Of a stretch of DNA of 64,000 nucleotides, positions 17,341 through 24,782 are shown in pieces. The notes below the pieces were generated by a model, which made no database searches, was not told where the DNA came from, and was given only the letters and a program-made list of their open reading frames with translations. The first letter of the stretch is position 1, and each line of letters starts with the position of its first letter. The DNA lies in contig DATAXD010000016.1 in the NCBI GenBank assembly GCA_036266835.1, forward strand, positions 8,090 to 72,089. The letters run 5' to 3'. This DNA is from Galbitalea sp036266835 (GTDB taxonomy: Bacteria > Actinomycetota > Actinomycetes > Actinomycetales > Microbacteriaceae). Position numbers and translations under genes: made by a program.

Positions 17341-17916
17341 ATGTTGTCGCTGGTCGTCCTCATTTCGGGCGGCGGATCGAACCTGCGTGCACTGCTCGAG
17401 ACTGCCCAGGATGCCGAATTCCCCGCGCGCGTCGTCGCTGTCGGCGCCGACCGCGATGCTGAAGGATTCACCCACGCCGAGGAGTTCGGCATCCCGACCT
17501 TCTCGGTCGCGCTCTCGAACTTTCCCGACCGCGACGCGTGGGGCGACGCTCTCCTCGAACAACTGCAGGTCTGGCAACCCGACCTGGTGATCCTCAGCGG
17601 TTTCATGAAGCTGCTCCCGCCCGCAGTGGTTGCTGCTCTTAGTCCCCGCCTCATCAACACTCATCCGGCCTACCTGCCGGAGTTCCCCGGCGCCCACGCC
17701 GTTCGTGATGCCCTCGAGTCCGGTGCCACCGAAACCGGTGCCTCCGTGATCGTCGTCGACAATGGCATCGACACCGGCCCAATCCTCGCCCAGCGTCGCG
17801 TCCCCATCCTGCCCACCGACACCGAGTCAACTCTCCACGCTCGCATCAAACCCGTCGAGCGTGCCCTCCTCCTCCAAGCCATCCTCGACCAGGCGAACGC
17901 CGCCCCACTCCCCTAG
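17341..17916 (+). CDS. purN: Phosphoribosylglycinamide formyltransferase
   Basis: PurN transfers the formyl group of 10-formyl-THF to GAR in the third step of purine synthesis. The 191 residues show ISGGGSNLRALL, LSGFMKLL, and the catalytic region INTHPAYLPEFPGAHAVRDAL with Asn, His and downstream Asp in VDNGIDTGPIL. TAGGCT at 17329-17334 sits 6 nt before the ATG, so a leaderless transcript can start here in addition to read-through from DUF6350. Confidence 0.95.
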   Translation: MLSLVVLISGGGSNLRALLETAQDAEFPARVVAVGADRDAEGFTHAEEFGIPTFSVALSNFPDRDAWGDALLEQLQVWQPDLVILSGFMKLLPPAVVAALSPRLINTHPAYLPEFPGAHAVRDALESGATETGASVIVVDNGIDTGPILAQRRVPILPTDTESTLHARIKPVERALLLQAILDQANAAPLP

Positions 17917-17989
17917 CGAGTGCCGTGCGGCGCGGGTGGAGCAACGGGCGAGAGCCGCGCCCGCGCGATGCATGGTTCGGTAGACTCAG

Positions 17990-18064
17990 TGAGTCGCGAC
18001 TGGCGTTGAGACGGGTAACCGTCGGGGAGCGACCACCACGGTTGGTAGCCGTTCGCCTGGGCTC
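17990..18064 (+). ncRNA. ZTP (pfl) riboswitch upstream of purH
   Basis: The segment GTCGCGACTGGCGT, followed by GGGTAACC and CGGGGAGCGAC and then, after a variable hairpin, GCCGTTCGCCTGGGC, has the conserved parts of the ZTP/pfl riboswitch. This RNA senses ZTP, a signal of 10-formyl-THF shortage. A -10-like TAGACT lies at 17981-17986. No poly-U terminator follows, so control of translation initiation at the purH GTG is more likely. A second copy precedes glyA. Confidence 0.9.
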
Positions 18065-18120
18065 CCGTCGAACACGATTGCTGTGCGGTCGTGCCTCTGA
18101 CGTCAACGTGAGGAGTCCGT

Positions 18121-19674
18121 GTGAGCGGCCCATCGATCGATCCAGCCCGTTACCGTCCGCGTGATGTGATTCGGATTCGCCGTGCGCTCGTGTCGGTCAG
18201 CGACAAAACGAGCCTCGTTGAGCTCGCCACGAAGCTTGACGCCGCCGGTGTTGAGATCGTGTCGACCGGCTCGACCGCGGCAACGATCGCGGCGGCTGGC
18301 ATCCCGGTAACCCAGGTCGCGGAGGTCACCGGTTACCCGGAGTCTCTCGATGGTCGCGTTCGCACCCTGCACCCCGCCATCCATTCGGGTCTGCTCGCCG
18401 ATCTTCGTCTCGAGTCGCACGAGGCTGAGCTCGAGGCGCAGGGCATCCGGCCGTTCGAGCTGGTCGTGTCGAATCTGTATCCGTTTGCCGAGACGGTGGC
18501 GTCGGGCGCGTCGGATGATGCGATCATCGAACAGATCGATATCGGCGGTCCCGCGCTGACTCGCGCCTCGGCGAAGAACCATGCGAACGTGGCGATCGTT
18601 ACGTCGCCCGTGAGCTATCCGCTCATCGTCAAGGCGCTCGAGCTTGGCGGCACCACGCTCGCGCAGCGACGGAGGCTCGCACGCGAGGCGTTCGCCCACA
18701 CCGCCGCGTACGATCGGGCGGTCGCCGACTGGTTCACCGGTGGTGACCAGTTCGAGGTGAGCGGCACGCGGGCCGCAACCCTGCGCTACGGCGAGAACTC
18801 GCACCAGACCGCCGCCTTGTACGTGCGGCACGGCGGCACCGGTATCGCCCAGGCCGTGCAGCTGGGCGGCAAAGAGATGTCGTACAACAACTATGTCGAC
18901 GCGGATGCCGCCCTGCGCGCCGCCTACGACTTCGCGTCGCCGGCCGTCGCGGTGGTCAAGCACGCGAATCCCTGCGGCATCGCGGTGGCCGATGACATCG
19001 CAGCGGCTCACGTGCGGGCGCACGCCTGCGATCCGGTTTCGGCCTACGGGGGACTCATCGCCGCCAATCGGGTGGTCACGCTCGCCGTGGCAGAGTCGAT
19101 CAAGCCGATCTTCACCGAGGTTGTCATCGCGCCGGGGTACGAACCGGACGCGCTTCGCCTGCTGCAGACGAAGAAGGACTTGCGCATCCTGCAGTTGCCG
19201 GCTGACTTCGCGCGCGAGACATCCGAGTTCCGTCACTTGTCGGGCGGGATGCTAGTGCAGGATGCCGACGCGCACTTCGCGCCTTTCGAGGAGTGGCAGC
19301 TGGTCTCGGGTGAGCCGGCGGATGCCGCGACCAGGGCCGACCTCGAGTTCGCCTGGACGGCATGCCGCGCAGTCAAGTCGAACGCCATCCTGCTGGCGAA
19401 CGACGGCGCATCCGTCGGGGTCGGAATGGGGCAGGTCAATCGGGTCGACTCATGTGAACTCGCCGTCAAGCGCGCCGGGGATCGGGCGCGCGGCAGCGTG
19501 GCGGCGTCGGACGCTTACTTCCCGTTCCCGGACGGCGCGCAGATCCTGATCGATGCGGGCGTGCGCGCGATCGTGCAGCCCGGCGGTTCGATCCGTGACG
19601 AGCTGGTGATCGAGGCCGCCAAGGCCGCGGGCGTCACCATGTACTTCACCGGCGAGCGTCACTTCTTCCACTGA
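18121..19674 (+). CDS. purH: Bifunctional AICAR transformylase / IMP cyclohydrolase
   Basis: PurH carries out the last two steps to IMP. The N-terminal cyclohydrolase has ALVSVSDKTSLVELA and GRVRTLHPAIHSGLLAD. The C-terminal transformylase has the catalytic Lys-His pair in VVKHANPCGIAVAD and ends DELVIEAAKAAGVTMYFTGERHFFH. The 517-residue length is typical. GTG 18121 follows GAGGAG (18110-18115). The upstream ZTP riboswitch links the gene to formyl-folate status. Confidence 0.95.
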   Translation: MSGPSIDPARYRPRDVIRIRRALVSVSDKTSLVELATKLDAAGVEIVSTGSTAATIAAAGIPVTQVAEVTGYPESLDGRVRTLHPAIHSGLLADLRLESHEAELEAQGIRPFELVVSNLYPFAETVASGASDDAIIEQIDIGGPALTRASAKNHANVAIVTSPVSYPLIVKALELGGTTLAQRRRLAREAFAHTAAYDRAVADWFTGGDQFEVSGTRAATLRYGENSHQTAALYVRHGGTGIAQAVQLGGKEMSYNNYVDADAALRAAYDFASPAVAVVKHANPCGIAVADDIAAAHVRAHACDPVSAYGGLIAANRVVTLAVAESIKPIFTEVVIAPGYEPDALRLLQTKKDLRILQLPADFARETSEFRHLSGGMLVQDADAHFAPFEEWQLVSGEPADAATRADLEFAWTACRAVKSNAILLANDGASVGVGMGQVNRVDSCELAVKRAGDRARGSVAASDAYFPFPDGAQILIDAGVRAIVQPGGSIRDELVIEAAKAAGVTMYFTGERHFFH

Positions 19675-19691
19675 TCGCCGATCCCTACATC

Positions 19692-19820
19692 CGCAACTCA
19701 TGCAATCTCTCGTAACTCATGCGGAATGTGAAGCCGCGCGCCGACTCCCGCGGAGTGACGCGACCGTGTGCCGCTCCCCGCGAGGAATGCATGAGTTACG
19801 AGAAACTGCATGAGTTACGA
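19692..19820. repeat. Nested inverted-repeat element B (CGTAACTCATGC family)
   Basis: Four copies of the same 12-mer are arranged as two direct copies (19692-19703 CGCAACTCATGC, 19711-19722 CGTAACTCATGC) facing two inverted ones (19789-19800 and 19808-19819). Outer can pair with outer and inner with inner. The motif is that of element A 11 kb to the left. The 253-bp gap between purH and the next gene also contains a short triple direct repeat of GAGGGGCGGAC at 19842-19874, and no ORF I trust. Confidence 0.8.
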
Positions 19821-19927
19821 GAGGAGGTGGATGCGGGCGCCGAGGGGCGGACGAGGGGCGGACGAGGGGCGCAGCGGGCGGATGGCTCGAAGCGGGTTCA
19901 TAGGGTGCTGCCGATAGGTTGTCAGTC

Positions 19928-21151
19928 ATGACCCAGCCCACGCTTGCGCGCCGTCTGCTGGCCTCACTGGCCGCCGCGCTTGCGACCGGTCTCGTGGTGT
20001 TTCTTGGCGTAGCGCTCGCGTACTACATCGCCGACTACGTCACCGGTAAGGCCGTGCTCACCTCGGTCATCCAGCTCGTCGAGCACTTCGGGCCCTCGGC
20101 GGTGGTAGCGATCGTCGCTCTGGTCGGTACGAGCCTGCTTGGAGGCACCGCAAACTGGCGAGCCGCCCTGATTTCCGGAGTCGCAGTGGGGATCGTCGCG
20201 CCGTACTTCGGTGTCGTGATCCTGCTCACGCTGCAGGGCGACGAGTTCACGTCGGCCTCGGACGCCGCATTCCAGGATCTACTCACCTTCAACCTGGTGT
20301 TCTTCGTCGCGACGGTCGTGGCCGCGCTTACCCTCGCCCGCAGGGTCTACAACTGGGCGTTCGGTCTGCGGGTGGTTGCGCCGCCACAGGTTCACCGCGT
20401 TGCGATGGTGCGAGAGCCGGCCGCAACGCTCGCCAAGGGCGAACTCACGCACCTCAAGCGCAAGCCGATCAAGCTCGGCAAAGCGAAGTCGCAGTGGGAA
20501 GCGTATGTGGCCGCTCTCGAGGCCGAGGGCTTCCGCATCCGGCGAGTGGATGGCGACGACGACTTTCCCGACTGCGTATTCATCGAGGATGTGCTGGTCA
20601 TGCTGGGCCAGGTCGCGGTCATGACCAGTCCCGGCGCCGAGTCCCGGAAGGGCGAACGCGATGCCGTCGAAGCGGCCGTGCTGGATCTGGGGCTCGAGAC
20701 CCGCCACATTCGCCTGCCGGGCACCCTTGATGGCGGCGACGTGCTGAAGGTGGGGAAAACCATCTATGTCGGGCGTGGAAGCAGGACCAACGCCGAGGGG
20801 TTGCGCCAGTTCCGAGCGATCGCCGGCGAGCTCGGCTACCTGGTAGTCGGAGTGCCGGTGACCCGCGTACTGCATCTGAAGAGCGCGGTGACCGCACTGC
20901 CGGATGGCACGGTGATTGGGCATCCGTCGCTGGTCGACGCCCCGTCGATCTTCGAGCGTTACCTTGAAGTACCAGAGGTCGAGGGCGTTGCCATCGTCGT
21001 GCTCACGAACAACTCCGTGCTGATGTCGGCGTCCGCGCCGAAGACCGCCGCGCTCATCGGCGGTCTCGGCTACCGAGTGACCACGGTCGAAATCGGCGAG
21101 TTCGAGAAACTCGAGGGCTGCGTCACCTGTCTATCCGTGCGGATTCGCTGA
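19928..21151 (+). CDS. Membrane-domain fusion to a dimethylarginine-hydrolase-like (guanidino-modifying) enzyme
   Basis: The 407-residue product has an N-terminal membrane domain of about four helices (residues 10-140, e.g. GLVVFLGVALAYYIADYV and FNLVFFVATVVAALTLA). It is joined to a C-terminal amidinotransferase-superfamily domain from about 160. That domain shows FPDCVFIEDV, HLKSAVTALPDG with the catalytic His, and a C-terminal GCVTCLSVRIR where Cys401 fits the DDAH nucleophile a few residues from the end. DDAH enzymes turn methylarginines into citrulline. The fusion is unusual. ATG 19928 is 7 nt after TAGGTT; a TTG at 19919 is an alternative. Confidence 0.75.
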   Translation: MTQPTLARRLLASLAAALATGLVVFLGVALAYYIADYVTGKAVLTSVIQLVEHFGPSAVVAIVALVGTSLLGGTANWRAALISGVAVGIVAPYFGVVILLTLQGDEFTSASDAAFQDLLTFNLVFFVATVVAALTLARRVYNWAFGLRVVAPPQVHRVAMVREPAATLAKGELTHLKRKPIKLGKAKSQWEAYVAALEAEGFRIRRVDGDDDFPDCVFIEDVLVMLGQVAVMTSPGAESRKGERDAVEAAVLDLGLETRHIRLPGTLDGGDVLKVGKTIYVGRGSRTNAEGLRQFRAIAGELGYLVVGVPVTRVLHLKSAVTALPDGTVIGHPSLVDAPSIFERYLEVPEVEGVAIVVLTNNSVLMSASAPKTAALIGGLGYRVTTVEIGEFEKLEGCVTCLSVRIR

Positions 21152-21195
21152 AACATGCCGCCTGCGCGTCCGATTTGAGTATGTGCTACTTATCG

Positions 21196-21207
21196 CGACC
21201 GCGGTCG
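21196..21207. promoter_or_regulatory. Perfect 12-bp palindrome before a lipoprotein gene
   Basis: CGACCGCGGTCG is a perfect palindrome in the 133-bp gap between the DDAH-like gene and the lipoprotein gene. It could be an operator or chance in GC-rich DNA; nothing else is distinct in this gap. Confidence 0.25.
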
Positions 21208-21284
21208 GGTGCGGTTACGATTTCATCTAAAGTCGCGGCCATGCGATAGGACTTCGTTTATTTCGAGTCAGAAAGTCGTGCCCG

Positions 21285-22514
21285 TTGACTACCTCAACCA
21301 CTCCCGCCCGCCACTTCGTACCTCGGCCCGTTGCCGCGGTGTCGGTGATCGCCGCTGTCGCATTGGCGCTCACGGCGTGTGCACCATCGATTGCCCCCAT
21401 CCACCACACGAACGCGCCCCATCACGTCGTGCATTCCGCAGTACCGACTACCACGCCAACGCCGACTGCTGCCGCAGTGACGCTGCCGCAGGTGCGAATC
21501 CCGCTCAGCTGTGCGCAACTGGCGTCGACGACGCAGCTGAAGACAGTGCTGTCGGCCACGTTGTCTCCGACAACACCAAACGAGAACCCCGTTTCGACAG
21601 GCATTGACCCCGACCTCAGCTCGTACATCGCCCTGCAGGAGGGCGCGCTCAACTGCAGTTGGACTTCGCCGCTCGAATCGAATGGGAACCCCTCGGCGAC
21701 CTTCGACATGATGGTCATCCCCGATGCGACCGCCGCCTGGAACGCGGACATTGCCAAAATCCACCAGTACTACAGCGTGAAGAATCCGCTCGGTCCGAAC
21801 TCCTGGTCCGCGTGCTGGGTGGAGACCCTCGCGTCAGCCGGCAAGGACGAGAACTGCGGATTCGACGTCCTGATCGGCTCAACCTGGCTGTGGATGGGCG
21901 CATACACCGACCAGTACGGGACGATTCCAACCCTTGCTCAGGTCTTCACCCGGCTCGAGCCGCTCTTCCAGGCGAGCATCGCCACCGTCAAGGCAGTCAC
22001 CGTCACCGAGCCGGCCTGGAGTGATCCGCAGGCAACCGCAGTAACCTTCCCGGCAGGCGGCGGCGCGGTGTCACTCAGCGGGATGTCGTCGGCGATTGGA
22101 ATACCATTCACCTTCAATGCCGCGGGATGGGGCCCGGTAAACGGCACGAACATCGGCACCTCGTTCGAAGCAGAGGTCCTCCCACTCGGCTACCACGCCG
22201 ATGGCGGCGGCAACGTTGGCGCCAAGGCTTACAACCTGTCGAACCAGATCCTTCCTTCCGGCGCGTGGGCATACTCGGCGCTTCAGGCCGCTTCGACCGG
22301 TAAGCCGCTGTACACCGAGCTGACCGGACTCGGCACTAAGGCCTTCATGTACGGCCTGAGCGATCCCGAGCCCAACGAGGTCGCCATCGTCGGCATCGTT
22401 GGCGAGAACCTGTACACGGTTGAAGTCGGAACGGATGGCGCGGCAGGCAGGCCCGTTCCTCTCACCGTTGCGAAGGCGGCCGCTGCGTACATCGTGTCGC
22501 AGCTGGGTGGGTAA
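21285..22514 (+). CDS. Secreted lipoprotein of unknown function
   Basis: The 409-residue product has a lipoprotein signal (VAAVSVIAAVALALTAC, lipid Cys32), a Pro/Thr/His-rich linker, and a large extracytoplasmic part. In the mature part Cys residues occur at CAQL, NCSW, ACWV and NCGF, suggesting disulfides. The sequence seems to hold two related halves, each with a TEPAWSDPQ/ALQEGALNCSW-like region, but this is only an impression. I do not recognise the family. The TTG at 21285 is the first in-frame start, with GAAAG upstream; confidence in the start is modest. Confidence 0.65.
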   Translation: MTTSTTPARHFVPRPVAAVSVIAAVALALTACAPSIAPIHHTNAPHHVVHSAVPTTTPTPTAAAVTLPQVRIPLSCAQLASTTQLKTVLSATLSPTTPNENPVSTGIDPDLSSYIALQEGALNCSWTSPLESNGNPSATFDMMVIPDATAAWNADIAKIHQYYSVKNPLGPNSWSACWVETLASAGKDENCGFDVLIGSTWLWMGAYTDQYGTIPTLAQVFTRLEPLFQASIATVKAVTVTEPAWSDPQATAVTFPAGGGAVSLSGMSSAIGIPFTFNAAGWGPVNGTNIGTSFEAEVLPLGYHADGGGNVGAKAYNLSNQILPSGAWAYSALQAASTGKPLYTELTGLGTKAFMYGLSDPEPNEVAIVGIVGENLYTVEVGTDGAAGRPVPLTVAKAAAAYIVSQLGG

Positions 22515-22584
22515 CCGCGGACGTCTAACCGGCACGCATCCCTCCAGCTGCCGATAGCGTGCGCGCGGATGCGGAAATTCGGTG

Positions 22585-22612
22585 TTGCGCGCGCTCCCAT
22601 TGCGCCTATAGT
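22585..22612 (+). promoter_or_regulatory. Likely promoter for the small ORF / ABC exporter region
   Basis: TTGCGC at 22585-22590 and TATAGT at 22607-22612 are spaced by 16 bp. A small hairpin with arms GTGAGG (22634-22639) and CCTCAC (22649-22654) lies between this promoter and the 33-codon ORF. Confidence 0.45.
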
Positions 22613-22696
22613 CTGAAAGGCTGCTCGGGGAGCGTGAGGTGCACAACGCCTCACTTTCCGCTCGGCTTACACACAGTCACACACGAGGAGGACATC

Positions 22697-22798
22697 ATGA
22701 AGAAGACGCCAACTGCGACGGCAAGCATTCTCGCGGGAACCGGCACGGTCTTCGGTGTCGCCTTCGGAGGGCGCATCTACGCCCGACTTGTGCCGTAA
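22697..22798 (+). CDS. 33-residue small protein or leader peptide before an ABC exporter
   Basis: ATG 22697 is preceded by a near-perfect ribosome site GAGGAGG (22685-22691). It opens a 33-codon frame starting MKKTPTATASILAGTG and ending RIYARLVP. The middle is small and hydrophobic, the ends are basic, and there is no Cys. Such a strong ribosome site argues that it is translated. A possible analogue is the BmrB leader peptide that controls the heterodimeric exporter BmrCD by attenuation. It might alternatively be a membrane microprotein or a secreted peptide. A weak hairpin (CGCGAC/GTCGCG, 22883-22903) lies before the exporter. Confidence 0.5.
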   Translation: MKKTPTATASILAGTGTVFGVAFGGRIYARLVP

Positions 22799-22928
22799 CC
22801 CGTAGCCAATAACCCGCAGCCTTTCGTACGCGGCGCCCTGACGAGGCGATCCGCTTCCAGCAACCTCAAGTTCACAGTCTTTCGCGACCGCTTCTTTGTC
22901 GCGCGCGCCAAAAGTAATCAAGGAAACC

Positions 22929-24782
22929 ATGTCTAAAACGAACGACTCCGGTCGCTCAACCGCACGTCTCGGAACCTACCGTTCGATCGTGCGAATCTTC
23001 CCGTTCGCACGAGCAGCATCTCGGCGCATCTTTCTCGGGATGGTCGCGGCTCTTCTGGCGGGCATCGTCGCGCTCCTGATACCCCAGGTGCTGCGGTCGC
23101 TGGTTGACGGGCCGCTGAAGGATGGTGATTCCAGCCAGATCTGGCCGGCCGTCGGCATCGTTCTGGTCCTTGGCGTGCTCGAGGCCGTGCTGATTGCGCT
23201 CAGGCGCTTCTTCGTGCTGCAGCCGGGCACGCGCGTCGAGGCATCGCTGCGCAACGCCCTGTACTCCCAGCTGCAGGATCTGCCCGTGAGCTTTCACGAC
23301 CGCTGGCCGTCCGGCCAGTTGCTGTCGCGCGCGATCAGCGACCTGAACCTGATCCGCCGCTGGCTGTCGTTCGGCATCGTGCTGCTCGTCGTGAACGTGC
23401 TGACGATCATCATCGGATTCATCTTCCTGGTCGGAATTTCCTGGATTCTCGGGGTGATCTTCGTGGTCTGCTCGATCCCGCTGTGGATCTACGGCTACGT
23501 ATTCGAGAGCAAGTACTCGGTCGTTGCCCGTCGCAGCCAGGACCAGGCCGGCGACCTCGCGACGGCCGTCGAGGAGTCGGTGCACGGTATCCGCGTGTTG
23601 AAGGCGTTCGGACGCGGCTCACACCAGCTCGACCGCTTCTCGCGGCAGGCCGAAGAGCTTCGCGGCACCGAGATCGAGAAGGCCAAGGCGATCGCCGGCA
23701 TCTGGTTCTGGCTGCTGCTAGTTCCGGATGTGACCTTCGCGATCTGCCTGATGGCCGGGGTGTGGCTTGCCGCCACCGGCCAGATCACGGCGGGTGAACT
23801 CGTCGCGTTCTTCGCGACGGCAACCGTGCTGCGGTTCCCGGTCGAGTCGATCGGCTTCCTGCTGTCGATGACGTTCGATACCCGCACGGCAGTGGACCGA
23901 TTCTTCGAGGTCATGGACTCACCCAACGCGATCCAGGACCCGGAACATCCGAAGAAGATCGCGAAACCGGAAGGTCGCCTGAAGTTCGACGACGTCCACT
24001 TCCGGTACGAGGACTCGCCCGCGCAGTACCCGGACCTCGTCGATGGTCTCAGCCTGACGCTCGAGCCCGGCGAGACCATGGCTCTCGTCGGCTTGACCGG
24101 ATCGGGCAAGTCGACCGTGACCGCGTTGACGACTCGGCTGTACGACGTGACTGGCGGTTCGATCACCCTCGACGGCGTCGACATCCGCGACCTGACCCGT
24201 TACGACCTGCGCAAGCACATCGCGATGGCGTTCGAGGACGCGACCCTGTTCTCGGCATCGGTTCGCGACAACGTGCTGCTCGGTCGGCCGGAAGCAACCG
24301 AGGCCGATCTGAAAGAAGCACTCGACATCGCCCAGTCGGACTTCGTCTATGAGCTTCCGGATGGGCTGGACACGAAGGTCGGCGAGGAGGGTTTGAGCTT
24401 GTCCGGTGGCCAGCGCCAGCGGCTCGCGCTCGCACGCGCGGTCGCGGCAAAGCCGGAAGTGCTCGTCCTCGACGATCCGTTGTCCGCACTGGACGTCGAC
24501 ACGGAGGCACTCGTGGAGGCCGCGTTGCGCAGGGTGCTCGCATCCACGACCGCGCTGATCGTGGCGCACCGGCCATCGACCGTGATGCTGGCTGACCGGG
24601 TCGCGCTGCTCCAGGGCGGCAAGATCACGGCCGTCGGCCGCCACTCCGAGCTGCTCGCGACCAGCGACCACTACCGGTTCGTGATCTCGAGTCTCGAGGA
24701 CGAAGAGGCACGCGAAGCGACCGAACGCGAGAGACAGAAGAACGACAGTACCGAGCAAGACCGAGAGGGGGTGGCGAAATGA
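22929..24782 (+). CDS. ABC exporter half-transporter, degenerate-site subunit
   Basis: The 617-residue type IV ABC exporter half has an N-terminal six-helix domain (from about residue 35) and a C-terminal ATPase. The ATPase has Walker A GLTGSGKST, canonical signature LSGGQRQRLALARA, and Walker B VLVLDDPLSALD. The catalytic Glu after Walker B is replaced by Asp, as in the degenerate half of heterodimeric exporters such as BmrCD or TM287/288. ATG 22929 follows AAGGAAA. The stop overlaps the next gene's start by ATGA. Substrate unknown. Confidence 0.88.
   Translation: MSKTNDSGRSTARLGTYRSIVRIFPFARAASRRIFLGMVAALLAGIVALLIPQVLRSLVDGPLKDGDSSQIWPAVGIVLVLGVLEAVLIALRRFFVLQPGTRVEASLRNALYSQLQDLPVSFHDRWPSGQLLSRAISDLNLIRRWLSFGIVLLVVNVLTIIIGFIFLVGISWILGVIFVVCSIPLWIYGYVFESKYSVVARRSQDQAGDLATAVEESVHGIRVLKAFGRGSHQLDRFSRQAEELRGTEIEKAKAIAGIWFWLLLVPDVTFAICLMAGVWLAATGQITAGELVAFFATATVLRFPVESIGFLLSMTFDTRTAVDRFFEVMDSPNAIQDPEHPKKIAKPEGRLKFDDVHFRYEDSPAQYPDLVDGLSLTLEPGETMALVGLTGSGKSTVTALTTRLYDVTGGSITLDGVDIRDLTRYDLRKHIAMAFEDATLFSASVRDNVLLGRPEATEADLKEALDIAQSDFVYELPDGLDTKVGEEGLSLSGGQRQRLALARAVAAKPEVLVLDDPLSALDVDTEALVEAALRRVLASTTALIVAHRPSTVMLADRVALLQGGKITAVGRHSELLATSDHYRFVISSLEDEEAREATERERQKNDSTEQDREGVAK

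Noticed and set aside
16069..17697. 542-codon minus-strand frame opposite DUF6350 and purN
   Set aside because: Arg/Gly/Asp-rich shadow of high-GC coding sequence; purN on the other strand has clear catalytic motifs.
19842..19874. Three direct copies of GAGGGGCGGAC resembling the start of a repeat array
   Set aside because: Only three short contiguous copies with no spacers; not CRISPR, probably replication slippage. No CRISPR array was seen anywhere in the window.
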